From positions 1 to 25,299 of the forward strand of contig CAZRBY010000025.1 in assembly GCA_964598495.1 (NCBI GenBank): a stretch of 25,299 bases of DNA, given 5' to 3'. Below are positions 6,674-14,244 of the stretch, one piece after another. The position numbers were made by a program, and so were the translations under genes. The notes below the pieces were generated by a model, which saw only the letters and a list, made by a program, of their open reading frames with translations, ran no database searches and was not told the origin of the DNA. Source of the DNA: Cacconaster sp964598495 (GTDB lineage: Bacteria > Bacteroidota > Bacteroidia > Bacteroidales > UBA932). Each line of letters begins with the position of its first letter. The stretch's first letter is position 1.

Positions 6674-7627
6674 ATGACGAAAGAATATGTGATAGGAATC
6701 GATATAGGAGGCCAGTCGGCCATGATCGGTATCGTGGACAGACGTGCTAACATCCTTGCGAGGAGCAGAATGGATACTAAATGTTATGGCGAGTATGATG
6801 CCGAACAATTTATGGATGATCTCTGCGCCAACATCAGAAAGATTGCAGAGCATGTCGATTGGGAGAATGTCGAAGGCATCGGCATAGGTGCTCCGAATGG
6901 CAACTATTATCAAGGCACAATTGAAGGTGCCGCCAATCTCCCCTGGGGCAAAGGCGTCGTACACTTGAGAGACTATATTTCAAAAAAGACCGGTAAACCG
7001 GTAACGGTTACTAATGACGCAAATGCGGCAGCTATCGGGGAAATGCATTATGGCAATGCAAAGGGTATGACTAATTTCATTGAAATAACCCTCGGCACCG
7101 GTGTGGGTAGTGGAATTGTCATCAACGGGCAGATGGTTTACGGTCATGACGGCTTTGCCGGTGAACTCGGCCACACCTGTGCTGTCAGAAATAATGGCCG
7201 TCAGTGCAACTGCGGCAAAGTAGGTTGTCTCGAAACCTACGCTTCTGCAATAGGTGTAGCGCGCACTGCGCGTGAATGGCTTGATATGAGCGATGAACCC
7301 TCAATGTTGCGTTCACTTGAGGTGATATCTTCCAAAGATGTCTATGATGCAGCAATATCAGGAGACGCTTTAGCAAAAAGGGTATTTGAATTTACAGGTA
7401 AAAAGCTTGGCGAGTCTTTTTCAGACTTCGTGGCATTCAGCAGACCTGAGGCAATCATCCTATTTGGAGGTCTTGCAGAGGCTGGTGACCTAATTATGAA
7501 GCCCATTGTTGATGCCATGGAAGCCAATCTGCTCAGTATCTGGAAAGGCGGTAAAGTAAAAGTACTTCGCTCAGGTCTTAAAGAGTCCGATGCAGCTATT
7601 CTTGGTGCAGGCGCTCTTGCCTGGTAA
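6674..7627 (+). CDS. ROK-family sugar kinase
   Basis: This 317-aa cytoplasmic protein is of normal ROK length. It has the N-terminal phosphate loop GIDIGGQS (8-15), the catalytic aspartate in VTNDANAAA (D115), a second phosphate motif TLGTGVGSG (139-147), the sugar-binding ELGH (164-167) and the zinc motif C178-x-C180-x4-C185 with H167. It should phosphorylate glucose or an N-acetylhexosamine with ATP. It lies 30 bp after the permease with no promoter between, so the two are probably co-transcribed. One oddity is Q14 where the family usually has Thr (DxGGT). A ROK transcription factor is unlikely because there is no N-terminal helix-turn-helix. Confidence 0.9.
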   Translation: MTKEYVIGIDIGGQSAMIGIVDRRANILARSRMDTKCYGEYDAEQFMDDLCANIRKIAEHVDWENVEGIGIGAPNGNYYQGTIEGAANLPWGKGVVHLRDYISKKTGKPVTVTNDANAAAIGEMHYGNAKGMTNFIEITLGTGVGSGIVINGQMVYGHDGFAGELGHTCAVRNNGRQCNCGKVGCLETYASAIGVARTAREWLDMSDEPSMLRSLEVISSKDVYDAAISGDALAKRVFEFTGKKLGESFSDFVAFSRPEAIILFGGLAEAGDLIMKPIVDAMEANLLSIWKGGKVKVLRSGLKESDAAILGAGALAW

Positions 7628-7639
7628 TGTTTACAGAAA

Positions 7640-8242
7640 ATGAAACGATTACGCATAATACTATTTGTTGCAGCAGCCACAATGGCTGCTGCAACATTTT
7701 TCTCTTGCTCTGACGGTACAACCTTCACTGCATTTGAAAAGGAACTCATAGGCAATGACACTTCTGCGGCAAGAATGTCGCTCTATACTACAGAGAACCC
7801 CTCGGAAACGGAATTGCTTCGTCAGATCGCGCTCCCTTTGACGGCAAAGGATGTGGCTTCCGATATCTATCAAGTATTGAGGCATAGGATGCTTTGCACG
7901 GTAAATGATCCCGAAAATGAGGGCGTTGGTATAGCTGCGCCGCAGATGGGCATCAGCAAACAACTTGTGGCGGTGCAAAGATTTGACAAAGAAGGGGAAC
8001 CCTTCGAGTTTTATCCCAACGCATCTATCATTTATTATTCCCCCGAAAAGAGATATGGATGGGAGGGATGTCTTTCGGTTCCGGGATGCCGCGATACCGT
8101 GCTTCGCTCCACAACAGTAGTTGTTTCTTACAATGATGAAAAAACTTTCGAGCCTTGTACGGACACCGTATCCGGTTATACGGCAGTGATTTTCCAGCAC
8201 GAAATAGATCATCTTAAGGGAGTACTCTATATTGATTATTAA
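7640..8242 (+). CDS. Peptide deformylase with lipoprotein export signal
   Basis: This 200-aa protein keeps all three peptide deformylase motifs intact: GVGIAAPQ, EGCLS and HEIDHLKG, which supply the metal ligands Cys, His, His and the catalytic Glu. Unlike the housekeeping cytoplasmic enzyme it begins with a basic, hydrophobic leader (MKRLRIILFV, then an Ala-rich stretch) ending in FFSC, a plausible lipobox with C23. The next 25 residues are a Ser/Thr-rich linker. It is therefore predicted to act outside the cytoplasm as a membrane-anchored metal amidase; whether it still deformylates peptides is unknown. It starts 12 bp after the ROK kinase, so it looks operonic. The signal-peptide codons contain a terminator-like hairpin. 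Confidence 0.85.
   Translation: MKRLRIILFVAAATMAAATFFSCSDGTTFTAFEKELIGNDTSAARMSLYTTENPSETELLRQIALPLTAKDVASDIYQVLRHRMLCTVNDPENEGVGIAAPQMGISKQLVAVQRFDKEGEPFEFYPNASIIYYSPEKRYGWEGCLSVPGCRDTVLRSTTVVVSYNDEKTFEPCTDTVSGYTAVIFQHEIDHLKGVLYIDY
7666..7701 (+). terminator. Terminator-like hairpin inside the deformylase coding sequence
   Basis: A perfect 14-bp inverted repeat (7666-7679 with 7683-7696) with a 3-nt loop CAA is followed at once by TTTTT (7697-7701). It lies 24 nt after the deformylase start codon and 38 nt after the kinase stop. The shape is that of an intrinsic terminator, but it is made of symmetric Ala-rich signal-peptide codons, so it could instead be a by-product of codon content. If it works, it would end most permease-kinase transcripts here and attenuate the deformylase. 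Confidence 0.5.
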
Positions 8243-8314
8243 AGATTATTGAGCCTCTCCTTCATAATTGGAATATTTTTTGTGCCTTATATAGTCAAAT
8301 CAAAAAAACCATTT

Positions 8315-9430
8315 ATGAAACGAACACTATTATTGGCGGCTGTATGCCTTATGACATTTGCTTTCACCGGTTGTGATGACCTTGGTGAGATTGACGGCAT
8401 CTACAAAGTAGAATCAGTAATCCACAATGGTGACTCAAAATCCCCAATTTCCGATTATGACGATCCGGCAGTGGTTATTGATTCCAAAAGCGGCTCTTAC
8501 ACTATTCAACTCAACAACATTATTGTCGGTTACCCCCAGTTTTCACTTAAGGTGACTGACATCATTGAGGATGGCGGCCGCACTAATTTTACCGCCAGCG
8601 GATCAGAAGGGTATCTCACAGTGGAGGCTACGGGGTCTCTCTACAAAGGTAAAGTCCCCGAACTTTCCATCAGAACCAATATTCAATCCCCTCTTAACGG
8701 CCGCTGGATGATCGGCGCAAAAAGAGCAGGAGGCAGTTTCTCCGGCACCAAAGCCATCAGTTGGAACACGGTCTATCTGCCTGACATTACCATTAAGCTT
8801 ACTACTTCTGCAGGCAGCTCCTCATTTATGCTTGGGGGACAGTCATTGACTCTCTCAATTCTTTCTACCATTATCGACAATATTGTCGGTACAATAGCTT
8901 CCAATCTTTGCTGTGGGCACATCTCCTTAGGTGATGATTGTACCTTCAATACTCAGATTGACGGTTCATTCATAACTACTTTTGATGATGAAGAACTCAA
9001 AATCATCTCGGATTTCGCAAGTTCATCACCTTTCCATTATGTGATAGTAGATGGTGAACTCTATATTCACATCCCCGCAAGTGCTGTAGAAGATCTTCAG
9101 AAGGTTCTTGACGGTATGGGATTCAGATTCTCGCTCGAAGAGAAGTCGTTTGACATCAAACTACCGTTTGCCGACATTTCCGAAGATTCATTCTCACTTG
9201 TTCTCAACAAGGAGACAATGCTCCCTCTGCTGGAGGGTACCTTCTCATTCATTCAGAATTGCGATAGGGAGTGGAGATTGGCTATGGGTATCAATGAGAT
9301 CGAGTATACCAACATGGTCAACATGTATAACTTGATAGTTGACTTCATCAACAAAAGCGAAGTTGATTTGCAAATTACGATCAAGTATGTGCCTTATGTT
9401 CCAGGTGAAAGGCCTTGGGAAAAGAAATAA
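8315..9430 (+). CDS. Unrecognised Bacteroidota lipoprotein
   Basis: I do not recognise this 371-aa protein. It starts MKRTLLLAAVCLMTFAFTGC, a clear lipoprotein signal with C20, which fixes the start at 8315; a longer in-frame TTG at 8249 would bury the signal. The mature part appears beta-rich, with alternating hydrophobic strands and a GRWMIG segment near residue 130. It has a hydrophobic stretch near 180-205 (LSILSTIIDNIVGTIASNL) and a paired CC. This suggests one or two lipocalin/calycin-like barrels, as seen in several Bacteroidota DUF lipoproteins, but I cannot name the family. It follows the deformylase by 72 bp with no clear promoter, so it may belong to the same transcript, and it ends before a strong terminator. 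Confidence 0.75.
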   Translation: MKRTLLLAAVCLMTFAFTGCDDLGEIDGIYKVESVIHNGDSKSPISDYDDPAVVIDSKSGSYTIQLNNIIVGYPQFSLKVTDIIEDGGRTNFTASGSEGYLTVEATGSLYKGKVPELSIRTNIQSPLNGRWMIGAKRAGGSFSGTKAISWNTVYLPDITIKLTTSAGSSSFMLGGQSLTLSILSTIIDNIVGTIASNLCCGHISLGDDCTFNTQIDGSFITTFDDEELKIISDFASSSPFHYVIVDGELYIHIPASAVEDLQKVLDGMGFRFSLEEKSFDIKLPFADISEDSFSLVLNKETMLPLLEGTFSFIQNCDREWRLAMGINEIEYTNMVNMYNLIVDFINKSEVDLQITIKYVPYVPGERPWEKK

Positions 9431-9435
9431 ACCCG

Positions 9436-9491
9436 TACCCCGCACCTCGCAACACGCACTAACTCACAACTACTTACTCAATACTCATAAT
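9436..9491. repeat. Degenerate 7-bp repeat tract
   Basis: Directly after the lipoprotein stop the sequence falls into a 7-bp phase: TACCCCG, CACCTCG, CAACACG, then more degenerate units such as CACTAAC and TCACAAC, down to the terminator stem. The first three fit YAnCnCG. A related tract in the opposite orientation lies at 25145-25192, sharing a 14-bp word. Confidence 0.55.
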
Positions 9492-9525
9492 TAAAAAACG
9501 GCCTCACTCTGAGGCCGTTTTTTAA
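9491..9525. terminator. Bidirectional terminator between convergent genes
   Basis: A 16-bp perfect stem (9491-9506 with 9510-9525) with loop CTC contains GC-rich CGGCCTCA flanked by A and T runs on both sides. It can terminate the plus-strand lipoprotein gene and, on the minus strand, the serC-serA-DUF1015 operon, whose last stop is only 2 nt away. Confidence 0.92.
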
Positions 9526-9526
9526 T

Positions 9527-10771
9527 TTACCTTTCCAGTTTGTGGATTGTAAGACCGCTGCGGAGCTTGGGCTCAAACCAGGTGGTCTTTGGAGGCATGA
9601 TGTTGCCGGTATCAGAGATGTTGATAAGCTGTCTCATAGAAACGGGATAGAGAGCAAAAGCTGCTGCCATCTCTCCTGAATCCACCCTTCTTTTCAACTC
9701 GCCAAGACCGCGAATACCGCCTACGAAGTCAATTCTCTTTGATGTGCGGAGATCCTTTATGTCGAGAAGCTTGTCGAAAATGAGGTTTGAACAAACTGTA
9801 ACGTCGAGAACACCTATAGGGTCCTTGTCATCGTATCTGCCCGGTTTCGCTGTCAGCGAGTACCATACGCCTTCAAGATACATCGAGAAGTTGTGAAGTC
9901 CCGAGGGTCTGTAAGGCTTTGCCGAACCCTTGTTTTCGATAACGAAATCCTCTTTAAGGGCTTCAATGAACTCTTTTGGAGTCATACCGTTGAGATCCTT
10001 AACGACGCGGTTGTAGTCGATAATCTTGAGGTGGCTCTCCGGGAATACCACTGCCATGAAGTAGTTGTACTCCTCTTTGCCCGTGTGATTAGGGTTCTTA
10101 CGGCGTTGCTCCTCTCCGACAAGAGCAGCAGCAGCTGTCCTGTGGTGACCATCGGCCACATAAAATGCGGGGATGCCTGCAAAAATCTCAGTGATACGTG
10201 CAATGTCGTTATTGTCGCTGATTATCCATAAATGATGTCCGAAACCGTCTTCGGCCACAAAATCATACTCGGGTTTGCCGGCAGCGTAACGGCTGACGAT
10301 GGCATTGATCTCATCATTGTCCGGATAGGTAAAGAATACGGGCTCCACATTTGCATTCTGAATGCGTACATGGATCATGCGATCCTCCTCTTTATCCTTA
10401 CGTGTGAGCTCATGCTTTTTAATCTTGCCGGTTAGGTAGTCCTCTACATTGGCACAGACAACGAGGCCGTATTGGGTGCGGCCATCCATAGTCTGGGCAT
10501 ACACATAGTAGTTCTCATTAGCATCTTGTACAAGCCATCCTCTCTTCATCCAGAGTTTGAAGTTTTCAACAGCCTTGTCATATGCGGGCTGGGAGTGTTC
10601 GTCTATGATAGGATCGAAATCAATTTCCGGTTTAGTGATGTGAAGGAGTGACTTTTCTCCAGCTTCTGCTTTCGCCTCAATCGAGTTGAGCACGTCGTAA
10701 GGGCGTGCTGCCACTTCTTTGACAATCGCTTTAGGAGGGCGGATAGCTGCAAAAGGTTTAACTTTTACCAT
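9527..10771 (-). CDS. DUF1015 family protein, serine operon
   Basis: This 414-aa protein matches the DUF1015 family over its length: N-terminal KPFAAIRP, PYDVLN (25-30), KIKKHELTRK (116-125) and the signature FYVADGHHRTAAA (203-215). No signal peptide is present, so it should be cytoplasmic. It is the last gene of serC-serA-DUF1015, 14 bp after serA, an arrangement common in Bacteroidota. The DGHHR cluster looks like a phosphate- or metal-binding site. With no serB in the operon, a role in the phosphoserine-to-serine step or its regulation is a reasonable guess, but this is inference from context only. Confidence 0.85.
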   Translation of the reverse strand: MVKVKPFAAIRPPKAIVKEVAARPYDVLNSIEAKAEAGEKSLLHITKPEIDFDPIIDEHSQPAYDKAVENFKLWMKRGWLVQDANENYYVYAQTMDGRTQYGLVVCANVEDYLTGKIKKHELTRKDKEEDRMIHVRIQNANVEPVFFTYPDNDEINAIVSRYAAGKPEYDFVAEDGFGHHLWIISDNNDIARITEIFAGIPAFYVADGHHRTAAAALVGEEQRRKNPNHTGKEEYNYFMAVVFPESHLKIIDYNRVVKDLNGMTPKEFIEALKEDFVIENKGSAKPYRPSGLHNFSMYLEGVWYSLTAKPGRYDDKDPIGVLDVTVCSNLIFDKLLDIKDLRTSKRIDFVGGIRGLGELKRRVDSGEMAAAFALYPVSMRQLINISDTGNIMPPKTTWFEPKLRSGLTIHKLER

Positions 10772-10785
10772 ATTATCTGATGAGA

Positions 10786-11712
10786 TTATTTATTGAGTTG
10801 GAATGTTCTGTCGCCGGTAGCGAAGAATTTACAAATCTGGCTTGCAGCGGCAAGGCCGGCATTTACATTTGCTTCTTCAGTCTGCGCACCGCATTTTTTA
10901 GCAGACGATAAATAACGAACGCCAAACTTTTGAACCATTTCCTCGTGATTTCCGGGACAAATATCGGTTCCATACTTAAACTTAGGACGCTCTTCCATAA
11001 TACGCACCAAATCAACTTCGTTTATCACCTCTTTGCGTGCAGTATTAATGATGGTGGCATTTTGCGGCAAGCGACTCATCAAAGCGTAATCGATACTCCC
11101 TTTTGTTTGGTCGTTAGCGGGCATATGAAGTGAAACAATGTCGCTCCTGTCATATAACTCTTCAGGAGAAGTGATTGCAGTAACACCATATTGGTCACCC
11201 AATTTCGGGTTTCGTGCTAATGAAGGAGAGAAGGCGTAAACTTCCATTCCAAAACCTTTGGCAATGTTGGCAACGATTTTCCCTATGTTACCGAAAGCAT
11301 GCAATCCCAGTTTTTTGCCTTTGAGTTCCGAGCCTGACGCACCCGAAAAGCCTCCGCGCTGCAAATAAATAAGCATACCAAAAACAAGTTCAGCAACAGC
11401 GTTGGAGTTTTGTCCGGGAGTATTCATTGCAACTATACCCTTTTCAGTGCAGGCGGCAAGGTCGAGGTTGTCAAATCCGGCTCCTGCGCGTACGACAATC
11501 TTGAGTTTGTGCGCAGCTGCTACAACTTCGGCTGTTACCTTGTCCGAACGCACGATAAGTGCGTCAGCGTCTGCAACAGCTTCGAGAAGCTGGTCAGGAG
11601 ATGTGTATTTTTCCAGGAGTACCAGTTTATGGCCTGCCTCTTCTACAATACTTCTTATGCCGTCAACGGCAACCTTTGCAAAGGGTTTTTCTGTAGCTAC
11701 CAGTACTTTCAT
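10786..11712 (-). CDS. serA: D-3-phosphoglycerate dehydrogenase (short form)
   Basis: This 308-aa D-2-hydroxyacid dehydrogenase lacks the C-terminal ACT domain of long SerA forms. The NAD-binding motif is LGLHAFGNIGK (135-145), with the first glycine of GxGxxG replaced. The catalytic arginine is R226 in NTARKEV. Where most relatives have the catalytic histidine in PHxGAxT, this protein has SAKKCGAQT (270-278), that is Lys; I recall the same change in Bacteroides SerA. It oxidises 3-phosphoglycerate to 3-phosphohydroxypyruvate in the cytoplasm. Location directly after serC (5-bp gap) makes the assignment firm. Lack of an ACT domain suggests no direct serine feedback. Confidence 0.9.
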   Translation of the reverse strand: MKVLVATEKPFAKVAVDGIRSIVEEAGHKLVLLEKYTSPDQLLEAVADADALIVRSDKVTAEVVAAAHKLKIVVRAGAGFDNLDLAACTEKGIVAMNTPGQNSNAVAELVFGMLIYLQRGGFSGASGSELKGKKLGLHAFGNIGKIVANIAKGFGMEVYAFSPSLARNPKLGDQYGVTAITSPEELYDRSDIVSLHMPANDQTKGSIDYALMSRLPQNATIINTARKEVINEVDLVRIMEERPKFKYGTDICPGNHEEMVQKFGVRYLSSAKKCGAQTEEANVNAGLAAASQICKFFATGDRTFQLNK

Positions 11713-11717
11713 ATTTC

Positions 11718-12794
11718 TTATTTTTTATGGATTTTTTCAAATTCTTTCATACAGTCAACAAGTGCCTGAACGGACTCCTTGGGGCATGCGTTATAGATTG
11801 AGGCGCGGAAGCCACCTACTGAGCGGTGACCCTTGATTCCGACCATACCTTTCTCTTTGGCAAATGCCATGAATTCATCCTGAAGAGACTCATAGCCTTC
11901 AGCCATTACGAAACATACGTTCATGATGGAACGGTCTTCCTTGGCTGCGGTACCAACGAAAAGTGAGTTGCGGTCAATTTCATTGTATAGCAGGTTTGCT
12001 TTCTCAACGTTTATTTTGTTCATAGCCTTAAGACCTCCGATGCTCTTCACCCATTTGAGAGTTTCTGTCATCACGAAGATAGGGAATACGGGAGGAGTAT
12101 TGAACATTGAACCGTCGTTAATGTGGGTCCTGTAATCGAGCATTGTGGGTAAATATCTTGAAACCTTTCCAAGAATATCTTTGCGAACAATTACAAAGGC
12201 AACTCCTGCCGGACCAACGTTTTTCTGTGCACCGCCATATATGATGGCGTACTTGGAAACGTCTACGGGACGGCTCATGATGTCGGATGACATATCGGCT
12301 ACGAGGTTTACGGGGCAGTCCATATCATATTTTATCTCTGTACCGTATATGGTGTTGTTGGTTGTGATATGGAAGTAATCGAGGTCAGTGGGGATCTCGT
12401 ATCCCTTGGGAATGTAATTGTATGTTTTATCAGCAGAAGATGCAATGCAAACGGCATTGCCGAGGGCCTTGGCTTCTTTGAAAGCCTTCTTTGCCCATAC
12501 GCCTGTCTCGAGATAACCTGCTTTGTTCTCGAGGAGGTTCATTGCAACATAGAGGAATTGAAGAGATGCACCACCACCGAGGAAGAGCACTTCATAGTTA
12601 TCGGGGATATTGAGAAGTTCTTTCCAGAGTGCACGACACTCGTCCATAACAGATTCCCACTCTTTTGAGCGGTGTGAAACGGAAATGACAGGCATACCTG
12701 TACCCTTGAAATCCTGCAATGCAGCGATTGCAGCGTCAATAGCTTGCTGAGGCAATACGCAAGGGCCTGCGTTGAAATTGTAAACTTTTTTCAT
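11718..12794 (-). CDS. serC: Phosphoserine aminotransferase
   Basis: This 358-aa protein is of the expected length for SerC. It begins MKKVYNFNAGPCVLP, the family hallmark. It has HRSKEW (41-46), FLGGGASLQF (71-80), the PLP-binding aspartate in VADMSSDI (165-172) and the PLP lysine K191 in YGGAQKNVGPAG. It converts 3-phosphohydroxypyruvate and glutamate to O-phosphoserine and 2-oxoglutarate; SerC may also serve pyridoxine synthesis. It is the first gene of a three-gene operon with its own promoter in the 60-bp gap after pyrI. Confidence 0.96.
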   Translation of the reverse strand: MKKVYNFNAGPCVLPQQAIDAAIAALQDFKGTGMPVISVSHRSKEWESVMDECRALWKELLNIPDNYEVLFLGGGASLQFLYVAMNLLENKAGYLETGVWAKKAFKEAKALGNAVCIASSADKTYNYIPKGYEIPTDLDYFHITTNNTIYGTEIKYDMDCPVNLVADMSSDIMSRPVDVSKYAIIYGGAQKNVGPAGVAFVIVRKDILGKVSRYLPTMLDYRTHINDGSMFNTPPVFPIFVMTETLKWVKSIGGLKAMNKINVEKANLLYNEIDRNSLFVGTAAKEDRSIMNVCFVMAEGYESLQDEFMAFAKEKGMVGIKGHRSVGGFRASIYNACPKESVQALVDCMKEFEKIHKK

Positions 12795-12828
12795 ATGTTA
12801 AATAATATTTTATTTGTTATTAATCCTA

Positions 12829-12836
12829 CAAAGATA
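12829..12836 (-). promoter_or_regulatory. -7 box of the serC operon
   Basis: TATCTTTG on the minus strand fits TAnnTTTG exactly, 34 nt upstream of the serC ATG and just after the pyrI stop. The -33 region has no clear TTTG. Confidence 0.55.
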
Positions 12837-12854
12837 TGATATTTTCGTAATAAA

Positions 12855-13328
12855 TCACTTTTTGCTTACGATTTTTAAGTTCCGCGTGTCTGTGGTTTTC
12901 TCGCAATAATGGCAGAGAAGCAACACTTCATTTCTTTCCCGTAATGTAGTAAATTTTGTCGGAATGTCCTGATGGTTAGTCACACACATCGGATTCATGC
13001 ATCTGAAGATACCGATGAAACTTTCGGGAATTGAGATTATCTTCTTTTCTACCACTTCGTAGTCGCGAATTATATTGATTGTGGCATTAGGTGCTATCAG
13101 GGCTATTTCACCTATCTCCTCATCTTCGAAAAAATGTTCGGAAATCTTGATAATGCCCTTCTTACCCATACTGCGGCTATCCAGATTGCTGCCGATGGTA
13201 ATCTGATTTGGACGCTTGGAAAGGTTGAGTATGTCAATTACCTTGAAAAGGCTTTCGGCGGGTATGTGGTCAAGTACGGTACCATTTTTAATGGCAGTAA
13301 CTTTCAAATGTTTATCTTTCTGTTCCAT
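12855..13328 (-). CDS. pyrI: Aspartate carbamoyltransferase regulatory chain
   Basis: This 157-aa protein is of normal PyrI length. The N-terminal allosteric domain (about 1-100) carries the nucleotide-binding region, including KRPNQITIGSNL (38-49). The C-terminal zinc domain has C110-x4-C115 and C139-x2-C142, the same spacing as in E. coli PyrI. It binds the PyrB trimers and transmits CTP/ATP control of aspartate transcarbamoylase. It starts 10 bp after the pyrB stop, so the two are co-transcribed. Confidence 0.96.
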   Translation of the reverse strand: MEQKDKHLKVTAIKNGTVLDHIPAESLFKVIDILNLSKRPNQITIGSNLDSRSMGKKGIIKISEHFFEDEEIGEIALIAPNATINIIRDYEVVEKKIISIPESFIGIFRCMNPMCVTNHQDIPTKFTTLRERNEVLLLCHYCEKTTDTRNLKIVSKK

Positions 13329-13338
13329 GATTCTTTGT

Positions 13339-14244
13339 TTATCTGTATCCCAATAAATATGCTATTATGGCCATTCTCACGTACATTCCGTTTTCGGCCT
13401 GCTTGAAATAGTATGCATATGGAGTATCGTCCACATTAGCGGCAATCTCATTGATTCGGGGAAGTGGGTGGAGAATTTTGAGGTTGTCGCGCACATTCGA
13501 GAGCATATCAGCCTCAAGCCGGTAGACATTCTTTACCTTCTCGTACTCTATTGGGTCATTGAACCGTTCCTGCTGCACTCTGGTCATATAGAGAATATCC
13601 GTGATGTCAAGGTACTCCGATAGTTGTTTAGTTTCGGTGAAGGGTATACCCTTGTCTTTTAGAAATCTTTTGTATTCAAGGGGCATCTTTAGTTCGTCGG
13701 GCGAGGTGAATACGAAGCGAGGTGAGAAGTGAGACATTGCCTGTAGCAGTGAGTGTACGGTACGTCCATATTTGAGATCGCCCACCATATTGATAGTGAG
13801 GTCATCGAGGCGCCCTTGAGTCTTATTGATGCTGTAGATATCCAGCAGAGTCTGGGTGGGATGCTGGTTGGCACCGTCTCCGGCGTTGATCACAGGTACC
13901 GGAGTGACTTCAGAGGCATATCTGGCCGCTCCTTCGAGCGGGTGTCTCATCACGATGATGTCAACATAGTTGGATACCATCTTGATTGTGTCCTTGAGGG
14001 ATTCTCCTTTGGCAATGCTCGTATGAGTTGCATCAGAAAAGCCGATAACGCGTGCACCTAGACGGTTGGCCGCAGTTTCAAAGCTGAGACGCGTTCTGGT
14101 GGAGGGTTCAAAAAAAATGCAGGCGACCACCTTGTCATTGAGGATATTCTGCGATTTATTCTTTTCAAAATCAGCGGCGATTTCCACAATGTGGAGGATC
14201 TCCTCTTTTGAAAAATCGTGAATTGAAATTAAGTTTTTCGGCAT
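13339..14244 (-). CDS. pyrB: Aspartate carbamoyltransferase catalytic chain
   Basis: Counted from the ATG at 14244 this is a 301-aa protein starting MPKNLISIHDFSKEEILHIV, the usual PyrB N-terminus; a longer frame from 14316 adds 24 residues that look like out-of-frame yigZ sequence. The carbamoyl-phosphate motif FFEPSTRTRLSFETA (44-58), HPLEG, GDGANQHPTQTLLD and HPLPRINEI are all present. It makes N-carbamoylaspartate, the first committed step of pyrimidine synthesis. Its start codon overlaps the end of the yigZ frame by 16 bp, which suggests translational coupling. PyrI follows. Confidence 0.96.
   Translation of the reverse strand: MPKNLISIHDFSKEEILHIVEIAADFEKNKSQNILNDKVVACIFFEPSTRTRLSFETAANRLGARVIGFSDATHTSIAKGESLKDTIKMVSNYVDIIVMRHPLEGAARYASEVTPVPVINAGDGANQHPTQTLLDIYSINKTQGRLDDLTINMVGDLKYGRTVHSLLQAMSHFSPRFVFTSPDELKMPLEYKRFLKDKGIPFTETKQLSEYLDITDILYMTRVQQERFNDPIEYEKVKNVYRLEADMLSNVRDNLKILHPLPRINEIAANVDDTPYAYYFKQAENGMYVRMAIIAYLLGYR

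Noticed and set aside
7661..8212. A 183-codon open frame on the minus strand opposite the deformylase
   Set aside because: The plus-strand frame has all deformylase motifs; the reverse frame shows no recognisable motif or start context.
8270..8285. Possible -7 box before the unrecognised lipoprotein gene
   Set aside because: TATTTTTTG has one base too many between TA and TTTG and no matching -33 element, so I did not call a promoter.
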